64,000 bases of DNA from the NCBI GenBank assembly GCA_964019135.1, contig OZ025249.1:1798001-1862000 (forward strand), read 5' to 3'. Under the pieces are notes generated by a model. It ran no database searches. It was given only the letters and a program-made list of their open reading frames with translations, and had not been told where the DNA came from. The position numbers and the translations under genes were made by a program. The DNA comes from Arenicola marina. Lineage: Eukaryota; Annelida; Polychaeta; Arenicolidae. Each line of letters opens with the position of its first letter. The stretch's first letter is position 1. This document shows positions 11,219 to 23,800 of this stretch, in pieces.

Positions 11219-14200
11219 TTGCCCCAGCTGTAGCCTGGTTTGACCCAGCTGTAGCGTGGTCTGACCCAGCTGTAGCGTAGTCTGACCCAGCAGTAGCGTG
11301 GTCTGACCCAGCTGTAGCGTGGTCTGACCCAGCTGTAGCACGGTCTGACACAGCTGTAGGGCGTTCTGACCCAGATGTGGCGTGGTCTGACCCAGCTGTG
11401 GCGTGGTCTGACCCAGCTGTAACGTGATTTGACCCAGCTGTGGCATGTCTGATCCAGCTGTAGCGCGGTGTCTGACCCAGCTGTAGCGTGGTCTGACCCA
11501 GCTGTAGCGCGGTGTCTGACCCAGCTGTAGCGTGGTCTGACCCAGCTGTAGCGTGGTCTGACCCAGCTGTAGCGTGGTCTGACCCAGCTGTAGCGTGGTC
11601 TTACTCAGCTGTAGCGTTGTCTGACCCAGCTGTAGCGTGGTCTAACCCAGCTGTGGCGTGGTCTGACCCAGCTGTAGCGTGGTCTGACCGAGCTGTAGCG
11701 TGGTCTGACCCAGCTGTAGCGTGGTCTGACCCAGCTGTGGCGTGGTCTGACCCAGCTGTAGCGTGGTCTGACCCAGCTGTAGGGCGTTCTGACCCAGATG
11801 TGGTGTGGTCTGACCCAGCTGTGGCGTGGTCTGACCCAGCTGTAACGTGATTTGACCCAGCTGTAGCGCGGTGTCTGACCCAGCTGTAGCGTGGTCTGAC
11901 CCAGCTGTAGCGCGGTGTCTTCACCCAGCTGTAGCGTGGTCTGACCCAACTGTAGCGTTGTCTGACCCAGCTGTAGGGCGTTCTGACCCAGATGTGGTGT
12001 GGTCTGACCCAGCTGTGGCGTGGTCTGACCCAGCTGTAACGTGATTTGACCCAGCTGTGGCATGTCTGATCCAGCTGTAGCGCGGTGTCTGACCCAGCTG
12101 TAGCGTGGTCTGACCCAGCTGTAGCGCGGTGTCTGACCCAGCTGTAGCGTGGTCTGACCCGGCTGTAGCGCGGTGTCTGACCCAGCTGTAGCGTGGTCTG
12201 ACCCAGCTGTGGCGTGGTCTGACCCAGCTGTAGCGTGGTCTGACCCAGCTGTAGGGCGTTCTGACCCAGATGTGGCGTGGTCTGACCCAGCTGTAACGTG
12301 ATTTGACCCAGCTGTAGCGCGGTGTCTGACCCAGCTGTAGCGTGGTCTGACCCGGCTGTAGCGCGGTGTCTGACCCAGCTGTAGCGTGGTCTGACCCAGC
12401 TGTAGAGTGGTCTGACCCAGCTGTAGCGTGGTCTGACCCAGCTGTAGCGTGATTTGATCCAGCTGTAGCGCGGTGTCTTCACCCAGCTGTAGCGTGGTCT
12501 GACCCAACTGTAGCGTTGTCTGACCCAGCTGTAGGGCGTTCTGACCCAGATGTGGTGTGGTCTGACCCAGCTGTGGCGTGGTCTGACCCAGCTGTAACGT
12601 GATTTGACCCAGCTGTGGCATGTCTGATCCAGCTGTAGCGCGGTGTCTGACCCAGCTGTAGCGTGGTCTGACCCAGCTGTAGCGCGGTGTCTGACCCAGC
12701 TGTAGCGTGGTCTGACCCAGCTGTAGCGTGGTCTTACCCAGCTGTAGCGTTGTCTGACCCAGCTGTAGCGTGGTCTGACCGAGCTGTAGCGTGGTCTGAC
12801 CGAGCTGTAGCGTGGTCTGACCCAGCTGTAGCGTGGTCTTACCCAGCTGTAGCGTGGTCTGACCCAGCTGTAGCGTGGTCTGACCCAGCTGTAGCACGGT
12901 CTGACCCAGCTGTAGGGCGTTCTGACCCAGATGTGGCGTGGTCTGACCCAGCTGTAACGTGATTTGACCCAGCTGTAGCGCGGTGTCTGACCCAGCTGTA
13001 GCGTGGTCTGACCCGGCTGTAGCGCGGTGTCTGACCCAGCTGTAGAGTGGTCTGACCCAGCTGTAGCGTGGTCTGACCCAGCTGTAGCGTGATTTGATCC
13101 AGCTGTAGCGCGGTGTCTTGACCCAGCTGTAGCGTGGTCTGACCCAGCTGTAGCGTGGTCTGACCCAGCTGTAGGGCGTTCTGACCTAGATGTGGTGTGG
13201 TCTGGCCGAGCTGTAGCGTGGTCTTACCCAGCTGTAGCGTGGTCTGACCCAGCTGTAGCGTGGTCTGACCCAGCTGTAGCGTGAAGTCTCTTTGCAGATA
13301 TGTCTGCGTCCGAATGTCTAATTATGAAGGCTGTAGTTTGTAGCGTGGTCTGACCCAGCTGTAGCGTGGTCTGACCCAGCTGTAGCGTGGTCTGACCCAG
13401 CTGTAGCGCGGTGTCTTCACCCAGCTGTAGCGTGGTCTGACCCAACTGTAGCGTTGTCTGACCCAGCTGTAGGGCGTTCTGACCCAGATGTGGTGTGGTC
13501 TGACCCAGCTGTGGCGTGGTCTGACCCAGCTGTAACGTGATTTGACCCAGCTGTGGCATGTCTGATCCAGCTGTAGCGCGGTGTCTGACCCAGCTGTAGC
13601 GTGGTCTGACCCGGCTGTAGCGCGGTGTCTGACCCAGCTGTAGCGTGGTCTGACCCAGCTGTAGAGTGGTCTGACCCAGCTGTAGCGTGGTCTGACCCAG
13701 CTGTAGCGTGATTTGATCCAGCTGTAGCGCGGTGTCTTCACCCAGCTGTAGCGTGGTCTGACCCAACTGTAGCGTTGTCTGACCCAGCTGTAGGGCGTTC
13801 TGACCCAGATGTGGTGTGGTCTGACCCAGCTGTGGCGTGGTCTGACCCAGCTGTAACGTGATTTGACCCAGCTGTGGCATGTCTGATCCAGCTGTAGCGC
13901 GGTGTCTGACCCAGCTGTAGCGTGGTCTGACCCAGCTGTAGCGCGGTGTCTGACCCAGCTGTAGCGTGGTCTGACCCAGCTGTAGCGTGGTCTTACCCAG
14001 CTGTAGCGTTGTCTGACCCAGCTGTAGCGTGGTCTGACCGAGCTGTAGCGTGGTCTGACCGAGCTGTAGCGTGGTCTGACCCAGCTGTAGCGTGGTCTTA
14101 CCCAGCTGTAGCGTGGTCTGACCCAGCTGTAGCGTGGTCTGACCCAGCTGTAGCACGGTCTGACCCAGCTGTAGGGCGTTCTGACCCAGATGTGGCGTGG

Positions 14201-15345
14201 TCTGACCCAGCTGTAACGTGATTTGACCCAGCTGTAGCGCGGTGTCTGACCCAGCTGTAGCGTGGTCTGACCCGGCTGTAGCGCGGTGTCTGACCCAGCT
14301 GTAGAGTGGTCTGACCCAGCTGTAGCGTGGTCTGACCCAGCTGTAGCGTGATTTGATCCAGCTGTAGCGCGGTGTCTTGACCCAGCTGTAGCGTGGTCTG
14401 ACCCAGCTGTAGCGTGGTCTGACCCAGCTGTAGGGCGTTCTGACCTAGATGTGGTGTGGTCTGGCCGAGCTGTAGCGTGGTCTTACCCAGCTGTAGCGTG
14501 GTCTGACCCAGCTGTAGCGTGGTCTGACCCAGCTGTAGCGTGAAGTCTCTTTGCAGATATGTCTGCGTCCGAATGTCTAATTATGAAGGCTGTAGTTTGT
14601 AGCGTGGTCTGACCCAGCTGTAGCGTGGTCTGACCCAGCTGTAACGTGATTTGATCCAGATGTAGCGCGGTGTCTTGACCCAGCTGTAGCGTGGTCTGAC
14701 CGAGCTGTAGCGTGGTCTTACCCAGCTGTAGCGTGGTCTGACCCAGCTGTAGCGTGGTCTGACCGAGCTGTAGCGTGGTCTGACCCAGCTGTAGCGTGGT
14801 CTTACCCAGCTGTAGCGTGGTCTGACCCAGCTGTGGCGTGGTCTGACCGAGCTGTAGCGTGGTCTGACCCAGCTGTAGCGTGAAGTCTCTTTGCAGATAT
14901 GTCTGCGTCCGAATGTCTAATTATGAAGGCTGTAGTTTGTAGCGTGGTCTTACCCAGCTGTAGCGTGGTCTGACCTAGCTGTAGCGTGGTCTGACCCAGC
15001 TGTGGCGTGGTCTGACCGAGCTGTAGCGTGGTCTGACCCAGCTGTAGCGTGGTCTGACCCAGCTGTAGCGTGGTCTGACCCAGCTGTAGCGTGGTCTTAC
15101 CCAGCTGTAGCGTGGTCTTACCCAGCTGTAGCGTGGTCTGACCCAGCTGTGGCGTGGTCTGACCGAGCTGTAGCGTGGTCTGACCCAGCTGTAGCGTTGT
15201 CTTACCCAGCTGTAGCGTGGTCTGACCCAGCTGTGGCGTGGTCTGACTGAGCTGTAGCGATGTCTGACCGAGCTGTAGCGTGGTCTGACCCAGCTGTGGC
15301 GTGGTCTGACCGAGCTGTAGCGTGGTCTGACCCAGCTGTAGCGTG
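11219..15345. repeat. 21-bp intergenic minisatellite, about 190 copies
   Basis: The unit is GACCCAGCTGTAGCGTGGTC T, with variants GGCGTGG, GCGCGGTGT, GGGCGTTCT and AACGTGATTT. It lies between the 3' ends of the convergent genes. Nearly every unit has the palindrome CAGCTG. A higher-order period of 1259 bp is clear (12687-12962 repeats at 13946-14221). A 63-bp non-repeat insert (AAGTCTCTTTGCAGATATGT through GAAGGCTGTAGTTTGTAGCG) recurs at about 13284, 14542 and 14882. The same insert continues into unique sequence at 15346. The period is a multiple of three, so frames up to 430 aa on either strand are open by construction. Confidence 0.93.
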
Positions 15346-15556
15346 AAGTCTCGACTTGTTCTTGTCTCTCTGCAGATATGTCTGCGTCCGATTGTCTAAT
15401 TATGAAGGCTGTAGTTGTGCATAAATAAACGAAGACGATTTACAACCGCTGTATTTGCCAATGTTGTCTCGAGCGAAAACCCAAGAACGCTACTCTTAAT
15501 TCCTCCTCATACTCCACAAAGAACAATCACGTGATCATTGTAGGTCGAATGTGTCT
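15346..15556. other. Unique intergenic sequence between convergent 3' ends
   Basis: Starts with the sequence duplicated as inserts inside the 21-bp array (TCTCTGCAGATATGTCTGCG), then AT-rich unique DNA with AATAAA on the + strand at 15424-15429 and CACGTGATCATTG near 15529. No gene seen. It probably contains the SZT2 cleavage site near 15540 (inference). Confidence 0.5.
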
Positions 15557-15580
15557 TTTATTCTAGTTGCGGGCTTTATT
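15557..15580 (-). terminator. SZT2: SZT2 polyadenylation signals (two AATAAA)
   Basis: TTTATT on the + strand at 15557-15562 and 15575-15580 gives two AATAAA on the - strand, about 740-760 bp past the SZT2 stop codon at 16316. Position and orientation fit the 3' end of the SZT2 transcript. The intervening UTR holds the 47-bp repeat. Confidence 0.6.
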
Positions 15581-15675
15581 TCCATATATACACACTTTGT
15601 TAGCCTGGCGACCCGTGCATCATCACCACTAGACCGGTGTGACGTCACACTCACCAGTATCACATTGTAGGAGTA

Positions 15676-16340
15676 CCGTACGTGGTAGCAGAGTAGACGA
15701 CACATCAGCTGACGAGCGAGGACCACATGTGGTAGCAGAGTAGACGACACATCAGCTGACGAGCGAGGACCACATGTGGTAGCAGAGTAGACGACACATC
15801 AGCTGACGAGCGAGGACCACATGTGGTAGCAGAGTAGACGACACATCAGCTGACGAGCGACGACCACATGTGGTAGCAGAGTAGACGACACATCAGCTGA
15901 CGAGCGAGGACCACATGTGGTAGCAGAGTAGACGACACATCAGCTGACGAGCGAGGACTACATGTGGTAGCAGAGTAGACGACACATCAGCTGACGAGCG
16001 AGGACCACATGTGGTAGCAGAGTAGACGACACATCAGCTGACGAGCGACGACCACATGTGGTAGCAGAGTAGACGACACATCAGCTGACGAGCGACGACC
16101 ACATGTGGTAGCAGAGTAGACGACACATCAGCTGACGAGCGAGGACCACATGTGGTAGCAGAGTAGACGACACATCAGCTGACGAGCGACGACCACATGT
16201 GGTAGCAGAGTAGACGACACATCAGCTGACGAGCGAGGACCACATGTGGTAGCAGAGTAGACGACACATCAGCTGACGAGCGAGGACCACATGTGGTAGC
16301 AGAGTAGACGACACATCAGCTGACGAGCGAGGACCACATG
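15676..16340 (-). repeat. 47-bp tandem copies of SZT2 last codons and stop, in 3' UTR
   Basis: Fourteen copies of a 47-bp unit. On the - strand it reads CTGCTACCACATGTGGTCCT then CGCTCGTCAGCTGATGTG, then TCGTCTA. The first copy overlaps the real end of SZT2, coding YHMWSSLVS and TGA, and the others lie downstream as UTR. Copies are nearly identical (GAGGACC versus GACGACC variants), so the amplification is recent. The unit contains the 12-bp palindrome ACCACATGTGGT and CAGCTG. Because 47 is not a multiple of three and each unit has the stop, expansion does not lengthen the protein. Confidence 0.95.
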
Positions 16341-16462
16341 TGGTAGCAGCAGGTGTTGACGAAGCTCTCCAGATGGTTGTACACGCGCCACGTCTCGCCG
16401 CTGACTTCCGAGGGCGACGGGTCATCAGGCCTCATGGGCTTCCGGAACACGACACAGACCTC
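16316..16462 (-). CDS. SZT2: SZT2 terminal coding exon
   Basis: The acceptor on the - strand is CTCTGTCTTGCAG before 16462. There are 48 codons and TGA at 16316-16318. The peptide starts EVCVVFRKPMRPDDPSP and ends VYNHLESFVNTCCYHMWSSL then VS. From memory the vertebrate SZT2 C-terminus has the same layout: a VVFREP-type strand, then YHHLESVINTACF followed by a short Trp-containing tail. SZT2 is the largest KICSTOR subunit (with KPTN, ITFG2 and C12orf66/KICS2). It holds GATOR1 on the lysosome and is needed for mTORC1 to switch off in amino-acid shortage. The frame joins the previous exon in phase 0. Confidence 0.88.
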   Translation of the reverse strand, partial: EVCVVFRKPMRPDDPSPSEVSGETWRVYNHLESFVNTCCYHMWSSLVS

Positions 16463-16822
16463 CTGCAAGACAGAGTCAATGTGGCACACATCTGTAAGTC
16501 AATATGTCACACATCTGTAAGACAGTCAATATGTCACATCTGTAGTCAATGTCATTTCTGCAAGAGTCCCAATGACATTTAAGACATGCAATATGTCACA
16601 CATTTGCAACAGTCAATATATCACACATCTCTTGCAAGACACGTGGCACACATCTGTAAGGCAGTCAATATGTCACATGGCAATAAATGACATATATATA
16701 TACAAAAGATACATTGATACAAGACTGTGATGACCTTGACCTGATCAGTAAAGCAGTGTGATGACCTTGACCTGAGCAGTAAGATAGTGTAATGACCTTG
16801 GCCTGAGCAGTAACATACTCAC
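16463..16822 (-). repeat. Short SZT2 intron with two small repeat families
   Basis: Next to the acceptor, copies of CACATCTGTAAGACAGTCAA TATGT echo the acceptor region itself (CTGCAAGACAGAGTCAATGT), so acceptor-like TCTTACAG/TCTTGCAG strings recur on the - strand. Next to the donor, three copies of GATGACCTTGACCTGAGCAG TAA occur. The intron is about 360 bp. Confidence 0.7.
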
Positions 16823-16891
16823 GCTCTTGTTTCCCGTGAAGTCCAGCCCAAGCATGATGAACATGTCCAGGTAGTTCGGGTTCAGCACCAC
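16823..16891 (-). CDS. SZT2: SZT2 internal exon (23 codons)
   Basis: - strand acceptor TTGTTGCCGGCAG before 16891 and donor GAGC/GTGAGT at 16823/16822. Exactly 69 nt, phase 0 at both ends, encoding VVLNPNYLDMFIMLGLDFTG NKS. It matches the remembered vertebrate stretch VVLNQKFTDCFVLVFLD in spacing and hydrophobic pattern. It joins QQYH from the exon at 33971 and EVCVVF from the last exon. Confidence 0.88.
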
Positions 16892-16939
16892 CTGCCGGCA
16901 ACAATAGGAACATTTTCTGAATTATACGAGGTGTTAAGA

Positions 16940-17810
16940 TGACGGGGGGGGGGGGGGAGTGCACACCTGGTACTAGAGGGGGGAGCAGTACACACGTTGT
17001 ACTAGGGGGGGGGCAGTACACACGTGGCACTAGAGGGGGCAGTACACACTGGTACTAGAGGGGGGAGGGGCAAGTACTCACGTGGTACTAGAGGGGGAGC
17101 AGTACACACGTTGTACTAGGGGGGGGGGCAGTACACACGTGGCACTAGAGGGGGCAGTACACACTGGTACTAGAGGGGGGAGGGGCAAGTACTCACGTGG
17201 TACTAGAGGGGGGAGCAGTACACACGTGGTACTAGAGGGGGCAGTACACACGTGGTACTAGAAGGGGAGGGGCAAGTACTCACGTGGTACTAGAGGGGGG
17301 AGCAGTACACACGTGGTACTAGAGGGGGCAGTACACACGTGGTACTAGAGGGGGAGGGGCAAGTACTCACGTGGTACTAGAGGGGGGAGCAGTACACACG
17401 TGGTACTAGAGGGGGCAGTACACACGTGGTACTAGAGGGGGAGGGGCAAGTACTCACGTGGTACTAGAGGGGGGAGCAGTACACACGTGGTACTAGAGGG
17501 GGCAGTACACACGTGGTACTAGAGGGGGCAGTACACACGTGGTACTAGAGGGGGGAGCAGTACACACGTGGTACTAGAGGGGGGAGCAGTACACACGTGG
17601 TACTAGAGGGGGCAGTACACACGTGGTACTAGAGGGGGCAGTACACACGTGGTACTAGAGGGGGGGGGGGGCAGTACACACGTGGCACTAGAGGGGGCAG
17701 TACACACTGGTACTAGAGGGGGGAGGGGCAAGTACTCACGTGGTACTAGAGGGGGGAGCAGTACACACGTGGTACTAGAGCGGGGTAGTGCTTACATGGT
17801 CCTAGGGGGG
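16940..17810 (-). repeat. Acceptor-side block of the 17-kb intron array (donor-like subtype)
   Basis: Units of 24-35 bp of the type GGTACTAGAGGGGGCAGTAC ACACGT, some carrying AAGTACTCACGTGGTAC. On the - strand the latter is GTACCACGTGAGTACTT, a copy of the exon end and donor found at 33971. The block ends in degenerate units and passes into the core CGCATT subtype near 17870. Confidence 0.85.
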
Positions 17811-20800
17811 TAGTACAGACGTGGTACCAGAGGGAGGAGTAGTACACGTGGTACTAGGGGAGGGGGGGGGGCAGTACACGCATTGTACTAGAGGGGGGGG
17901 GACAGTACACGCATTGTACTAGAGGGGGGGCGCAGTACACGCATTGTACTAGAGGGGGGGGGGCAGTACATGCATTGTACTAGAGGGGGAGGGGGCAGTA
18001 CACGCATTGTACTAGAGGGGGGGGGGGGGACAGTACACGCATTGTACTAGAGGGGGAGGGGGCAGTACACGCATTGCACTAGAGGGGAGGGGCAGTACAC
18101 GCATTGTACTAGAGGGGGGGGGACAGTACACGCATTGTACTAGAGGGGGAGGGGGCAGTACACGCATTGCACTAGAGGGGAGGGGCAGTACACGCATTGT
18201 ACTAGAGGGGGGGGGGGCAGTACACGCATTGTACTAGAGGGGGGGGGGGGGGCAGTACACGCATTGTACTAGAGGGGGAGGGGGCAGTACACGCATTGCA
18301 CTAGAGGGGAGGGGCAGTACACGCATTGTACTAGAGGGGGGGGGCAGTACACGCATTGTACTAGAGGGGGGGGGTGCAGTACACGCATTGTACTAGAGGG
18401 GGAGGGGGCAGTACACGCATTGTACTAGAGGGGGAGGGGGCAGTACACGCATTGTACTAGAGGGGGGGGGGGGCAGTACACGCATTGCACTAGAGGGGGA
18501 GGGGGCAGTACACGCATTGTACTAGAGCGGGAGGGGGCAGTACACGCATTGCACTAGAGGGGAAGGGGGCAGTACACGCATTGTACTAGAGGGGGAGGGG
18601 GCAGTACACGCATTGTACTAGAGGGGGAGGGGACAGTACACGCATTGCACTAGAGGGGGAGGGGACAGTACACGCATTGTACTAGAGGGGGAGGGGGGCA
18701 GTACACGCATTGCACTAGAGGGGGAGGGGACAGTACACGCATTGCACTAGAGGGGGAGGGGACAGTACACGCATTGTACTAGAGGGGGGGGGGGCAGTAC
18801 ACGCATTGTACTAGAGGGGGGGGGGCAGTACACGCATTGTACTAGAGGGGGGGGCAGTACACGCATTGCACTAGAGGGGGAGGGGACAGTACACGCATTG
18901 TACTAGAGGGGGGGGGCAGTACATGCATTGTACTAGAGGGGGGGGGGGGCAGTACACGCATTGTACTAGAGGGGGAGGGGACAGTACACGCATTGTACTA
19001 GAGGGGGGGGGGGCAGTACACGCATTGTACTAGAGGGGGGGGGGCAGTACACGCATTGTACTAGAGGGGGAGGGGGCAGTACACGCATTGTACTAGAGGG
19101 GGAGGGGACAGTACACGCATTGTACTAGAGGGGGGGGGGGGCAGTACATGCATTGTACTAGAGGGGGAGGGGGCAGTACACGCATTGTACTAGAGGGGGA
19201 GGGGACAGTACACGCATTGTACTAGAGGGGGAGGGGACAGTACACGCATTGTACTAGAGGGGGAGGGGGCAGTACACGCATTGTACTAGAGGGGGAGGGG
19301 GCAGTACACGCATTGTACTAGAGGGAGGGGGGGGGGGCAGTACACGCATTGTACTAGAGGTGGAGGGGACAGTACACGCATTGTACTAGAGGGGGAGGGG
19401 GCAGTACACGCATTGTACTAGAGGGGGGGGGGGGCAGTACACGCATTGTACTAGGGGGGGAGGGGACAGTACACGCATTGTACTAGAGGGGGAGGGGGCA
19501 GTACACGCATTGTACTAGAGGGGGAGGGGACAGTACACGCATTGTACTAGAGGGGGAGGGGGCAGTACACGCATTGGACTAGAGGGGGGGGGGCAGTACA
19601 CGCATTGTACTAGAGGTGGAGGGGACAGTACACGCATTGTACTAGAGGGGGAGGGGGCAGTACACGCATTGCACTAGAGGGGAGGGGCAGTACACGCATT
19701 GTACTAGAGGGGGAGGGGGCAGTACACGCATTGTACTAGAGGGGGGGGCAGTACATGCATTGTACTAGAGGGGGAGGGGGCAGTACACGCATTGTACTAG
19801 AGGGGGAGGGGACAGTACACGCATTGTACTAGAGGGGGAGGGGGCAGTACACGCATTGTACTAGAGGGGGGGGGGCAGTACACGCATTGTACTAGAGGGA
19901 TGGGGGGGGCAGTACACGCATTGTACTAGAGGGGGAGGGGACAGTACACGCATTGTACTAGAGGGGAAGGGGACAGTACACGCATTGTACTAGAGGGGGA
20001 GGGGGCAGTACACGCATTGTACTAGAGGGGGGGCAGTACACGCATTGTACTAGAGGGGGGGGGGCAGTACACGCATTGTACTAGAGGGGGAGGGGGCAGT
20101 ACACGCATTGTACTAGAGGGGGAGGGGGCAGTACACGCATTGTACTAGAGGGGGGGGGGGGCAGTACACGAATTGTACAAGAGGGGGAGGGGACAGTACA
20201 CGCATTGTACTAGAGGGGGGGGGCAGTACACGCATTGTACTAGAGGGGGGGGGGGCAGTACACGCATTGTACTAGAGGGGGAGGGGACAGTACACGCATT
20301 GTACTAGAGGGGGAGGGGGCAGTACACGCATTGTACTAGAGGGGGGGGGGGCAGTACACGCATTGTACTAGAGGGGGAGGGGACAGTACACGCATTGTAC
20401 TAGAGGGGGGGGGGGGCAGTACACGCATTGTACTAGAGGGGGAGGGGGCAGTACACGCATTGTACTAGAGGGGGGGGGCAGTACACGCATTGTACTAGAG
20501 GGGGGGGGGGGCAGTACACGCATTGTACTAGAGGGGGGGGGGGACAGTACACGCATTGTACTAGAGGGGGGGGGGGCAGTACACGCATTGTACTAGAGGG
20601 GGGGGGGGCAGTACACGCATTGTACTAGAGGGGGGGGGGGCAGTACACGCATTGTACTAGACGGGGGGGGGGGGCAGTACACGCATTGTACTAGAGGGGG
20701 AGGGGGCAGTACACGCATTGTACTAGAGGGGGAGGGGACAGTACACGCATTGTACTAGAGGGGGAGGGGACAGTACACGCATTGTACTAGAGGGGGGGGG

Positions 20801-23800
20801 GGCAGTACACGCATTGGACTAGAGGGGGAGGGGGCAGTACACGCATTGTACTAGAGGGGGGGGGGACAGTACACGCATTGTACTAGAGGGAGGGGGGGGC
20901 AGTACACGCATTGGACTAGAGGGGGAGGGGGCAGTACACGCATTGTACTAGAGGGGAGGGGGCAGTACACGCATTGTACTAGAGGGGGGGGGGGGCAGCA
21001 CACGCATTGTACTAGAGGGGGGGGGGGCAGTACACGCATTGTACTAGAGGGGAGGGGGCAGTACACGCATTGTACTAGAGGGGGGAGGGGGCAGTACACG
21101 CATTGTACTAGACGGGGGGGTGGGGGGCAGTACACGCATTGTACTAGAGGGGGAGGGGGCAGTACACGCATTGTACTAGAGGGGGAGGGGACAGTACACG
21201 CATTGTACTAGAGGGGGGGGGGGCAGTACATGCATTGTACTAGAGGGGGAGGGGGCAGTACACGCATTGTACTAGAGGGGGAGGGGACAGTACACGCATT
21301 GTACTAGAGGGGGAGGGGGCAGTACACGCATTGTACTAGAGGGAGGGGGGGGCAGTACACGCATTGTACTAGAGGTGGAGGGGACAGTACACGCATTGTA
21401 CTAGAGGGGGAGGGGGCAGTACACGCATTGTACTAGAGGGGGGGGGGGGGCAGTACACGCATTGTACTAGAGGGGGAGGGGGCAGTACACGCATTGTACT
21501 AGAGGGATGGGGGGGGCAGTACACGCATTGTACTAGAGGGGGGGGGGGCAGTACACGCATTGTACTAGAGGGGGAGGGGGCAGTACACGCATTGTACTAG
21601 AGGGGGAGGGGACAGTACACGCATTGTACTAGAGGGGGAGGGGGCAGTACACGCATTGTACTAGAGGGGGGAGGGACAGTACACGCATTGTACTAGAGGG
21701 GGAGGGGGCAGTACACGCATTGTACTAGAGGGGGAGGGACAGTACACGCATTGTACTAGAGGGGGAGGGGGCAGTACACGCATTGTACTAGAGGGGGAGG
21801 GGGCAGTACACGCATTGTACTAGAGGGGGAGGGGACAGTACACGCATTGTACTAGAGGGGGGGGGGGCAGTACACGCATTGTACTAGAGGGGGGGGGGGG
21901 CAGTACACGCATTGTACTAGAGGGGGGGGAGGGCAGTACACGCATTGTACTAGAGGGGGGGGGGGGGCAGTACACGCATTGTACTAGAGGGGGAGGGGGC
22001 AGTACACGCATTGTACTAGAGGGGGAGGGGACAGTACACGCATTGTACTAGAGGGGGAGGGGGCAGTACACGCATTGTACTAGAGGGGGAGGGGGCAGTA
22101 CACACATTGCACTAGAGGGGGAGGGCAGTACACGCATTGTACTAGAGGGGGAGGGGGCAGTACACGCATTGTACTAGAGGGGGAGGGGACAGTACACGCA
22201 TTGTACTAGAGGGGGAGGGGACAGTACACGCATTGTACTAGAGGGGGGGGGGACAGTACACGCATTGTACTAGAGGGGGAGGGGGCAGTACACGCATTGT
22301 ACTAGAGGGGGAGGGGACAGTACACGCATTGTACTAGAGGGGGAGGGGACAGTACACGCATTGTACTAGAGGGGGGGGGGGGGCAGTACACGCATTGGAC
22401 TAGAGGGGGAGGGGGCAGTACACGCATTGTACTAGAGGGGGGGGGGACAGTACACGCATTGTACTAGAGGGAGGGGGGGCAGTACACGCATTGGACTAGA
22501 GGGGGAGGGGGCAGTACACGCATTGTACTAGAGGGGAGGGGGCAGTACACGCATTGTACTAGAGGGGGGGGGGCAGCACACGCATTGTACTAGAGGGGGG
22601 GGGCAGTACACGCATTGTACTAGAGGGGAGGGGGCAGTACACGCATTGTACTAGAGGGGGGAGGGGGCAGTACACGCATTGTACTAGAGGGGGAGGGGGC
22701 AGTACACGCATTGTACTAGAGGGGGGGGGGGCAGTACACGCATTGTACTAGAGGGGGAGGGGGGCAGTACACGCATTGTACTAGAGGGGGAGGGGGACAG
22801 TACACGCATTGTACTAGAGGGGGTGAGGGGACAGTACACGCATTGTACTAGAGGGGGGAGGGGACAGTACACGCATTGTACTAGAGGGGGGGGGGGCAGT
22901 ACACGCATTGTACTAGAGGGGGAGGGGACAGTACACGCATTGTACTAGAGGGGGGGGGCAGTACACGCATTGTACTAGAGGGGGAGGGGACAGTACACGC
23001 ATTGTACTAGAGGGGGGAGGGGGCAGTACACGCATTGTACTAGAGGGGGGGGGGGCAGTACACGCATTGTACTAGGGGGGGGGGCAGTACACGCATTGTA
23101 CTAGAGGGGGGGGGGGGGCAGTACACGCATTGGACTAGAGGGGGAGGGGGCAGTACACGCATTGTACTAGAGGGGAGGGGGCAGTACACGCATTGTACTA
23201 GAGGGGGGGGGGGCAGCACACGCATTGTACTAGAGGGGGGGGGCAGTACACGCATTGTACTAGAGGGGAGGGGGCAGTACACGCATTGTACTAGAGGGGG
23301 GAGGGGGCAGTACACGCATTGTACTAGAGGGGGAGGGGGCAGTACACGCATTGTACTAGAGGGGGGGGGGGGCAGTACACGCATTGTACTAGAGGGGGAG
23401 GGGGCAGTACACGCATTGTACTAGAGGGGGAGGGGACAGTACACGCATTGTACTAGAGGGGGAGGGGACAGTACACGCATTGTACTAGAGGGGGAGGGGA
23501 CAGTACACGCATTGTACTAGAGGGGGGGGGGGCAGTACACGCATTGTACTAGAGGGGGAGGGGACAGTACACGCATTGTACTAGAGGGGGGGGGCAGTAC
23601 ACGCATTGTACTAGAGGGGAGGGGACAGTACACGCATTGTACTAGAGGGGGGAGGGGGCAGTACACGCATTGTACTAGAGGGGGGGGGGGGCAGTACACG
23701 CATTGTACTAGGGGGGGGGGGCAGTACACGCATTGTACTAGAGGGGGGGGGGGCAGTACACGCATTGTACTAGAGGGGGGGGGCGGGACAGTACACGCAT

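Noticed and set aside
11601..14156. Frames of 293-430 codons (repeats of LQLGQTT / SAVAWSDP)
   Set aside because: Artefacts of the 21-bp intergenic repeat on both strands.
15535..15750. 71-codon - strand frame near the SZT2 3' end
   Set aside because: It starts inside the 47-bp UTR repeat and runs through the poly(A) signals; better explained as 3' UTR.
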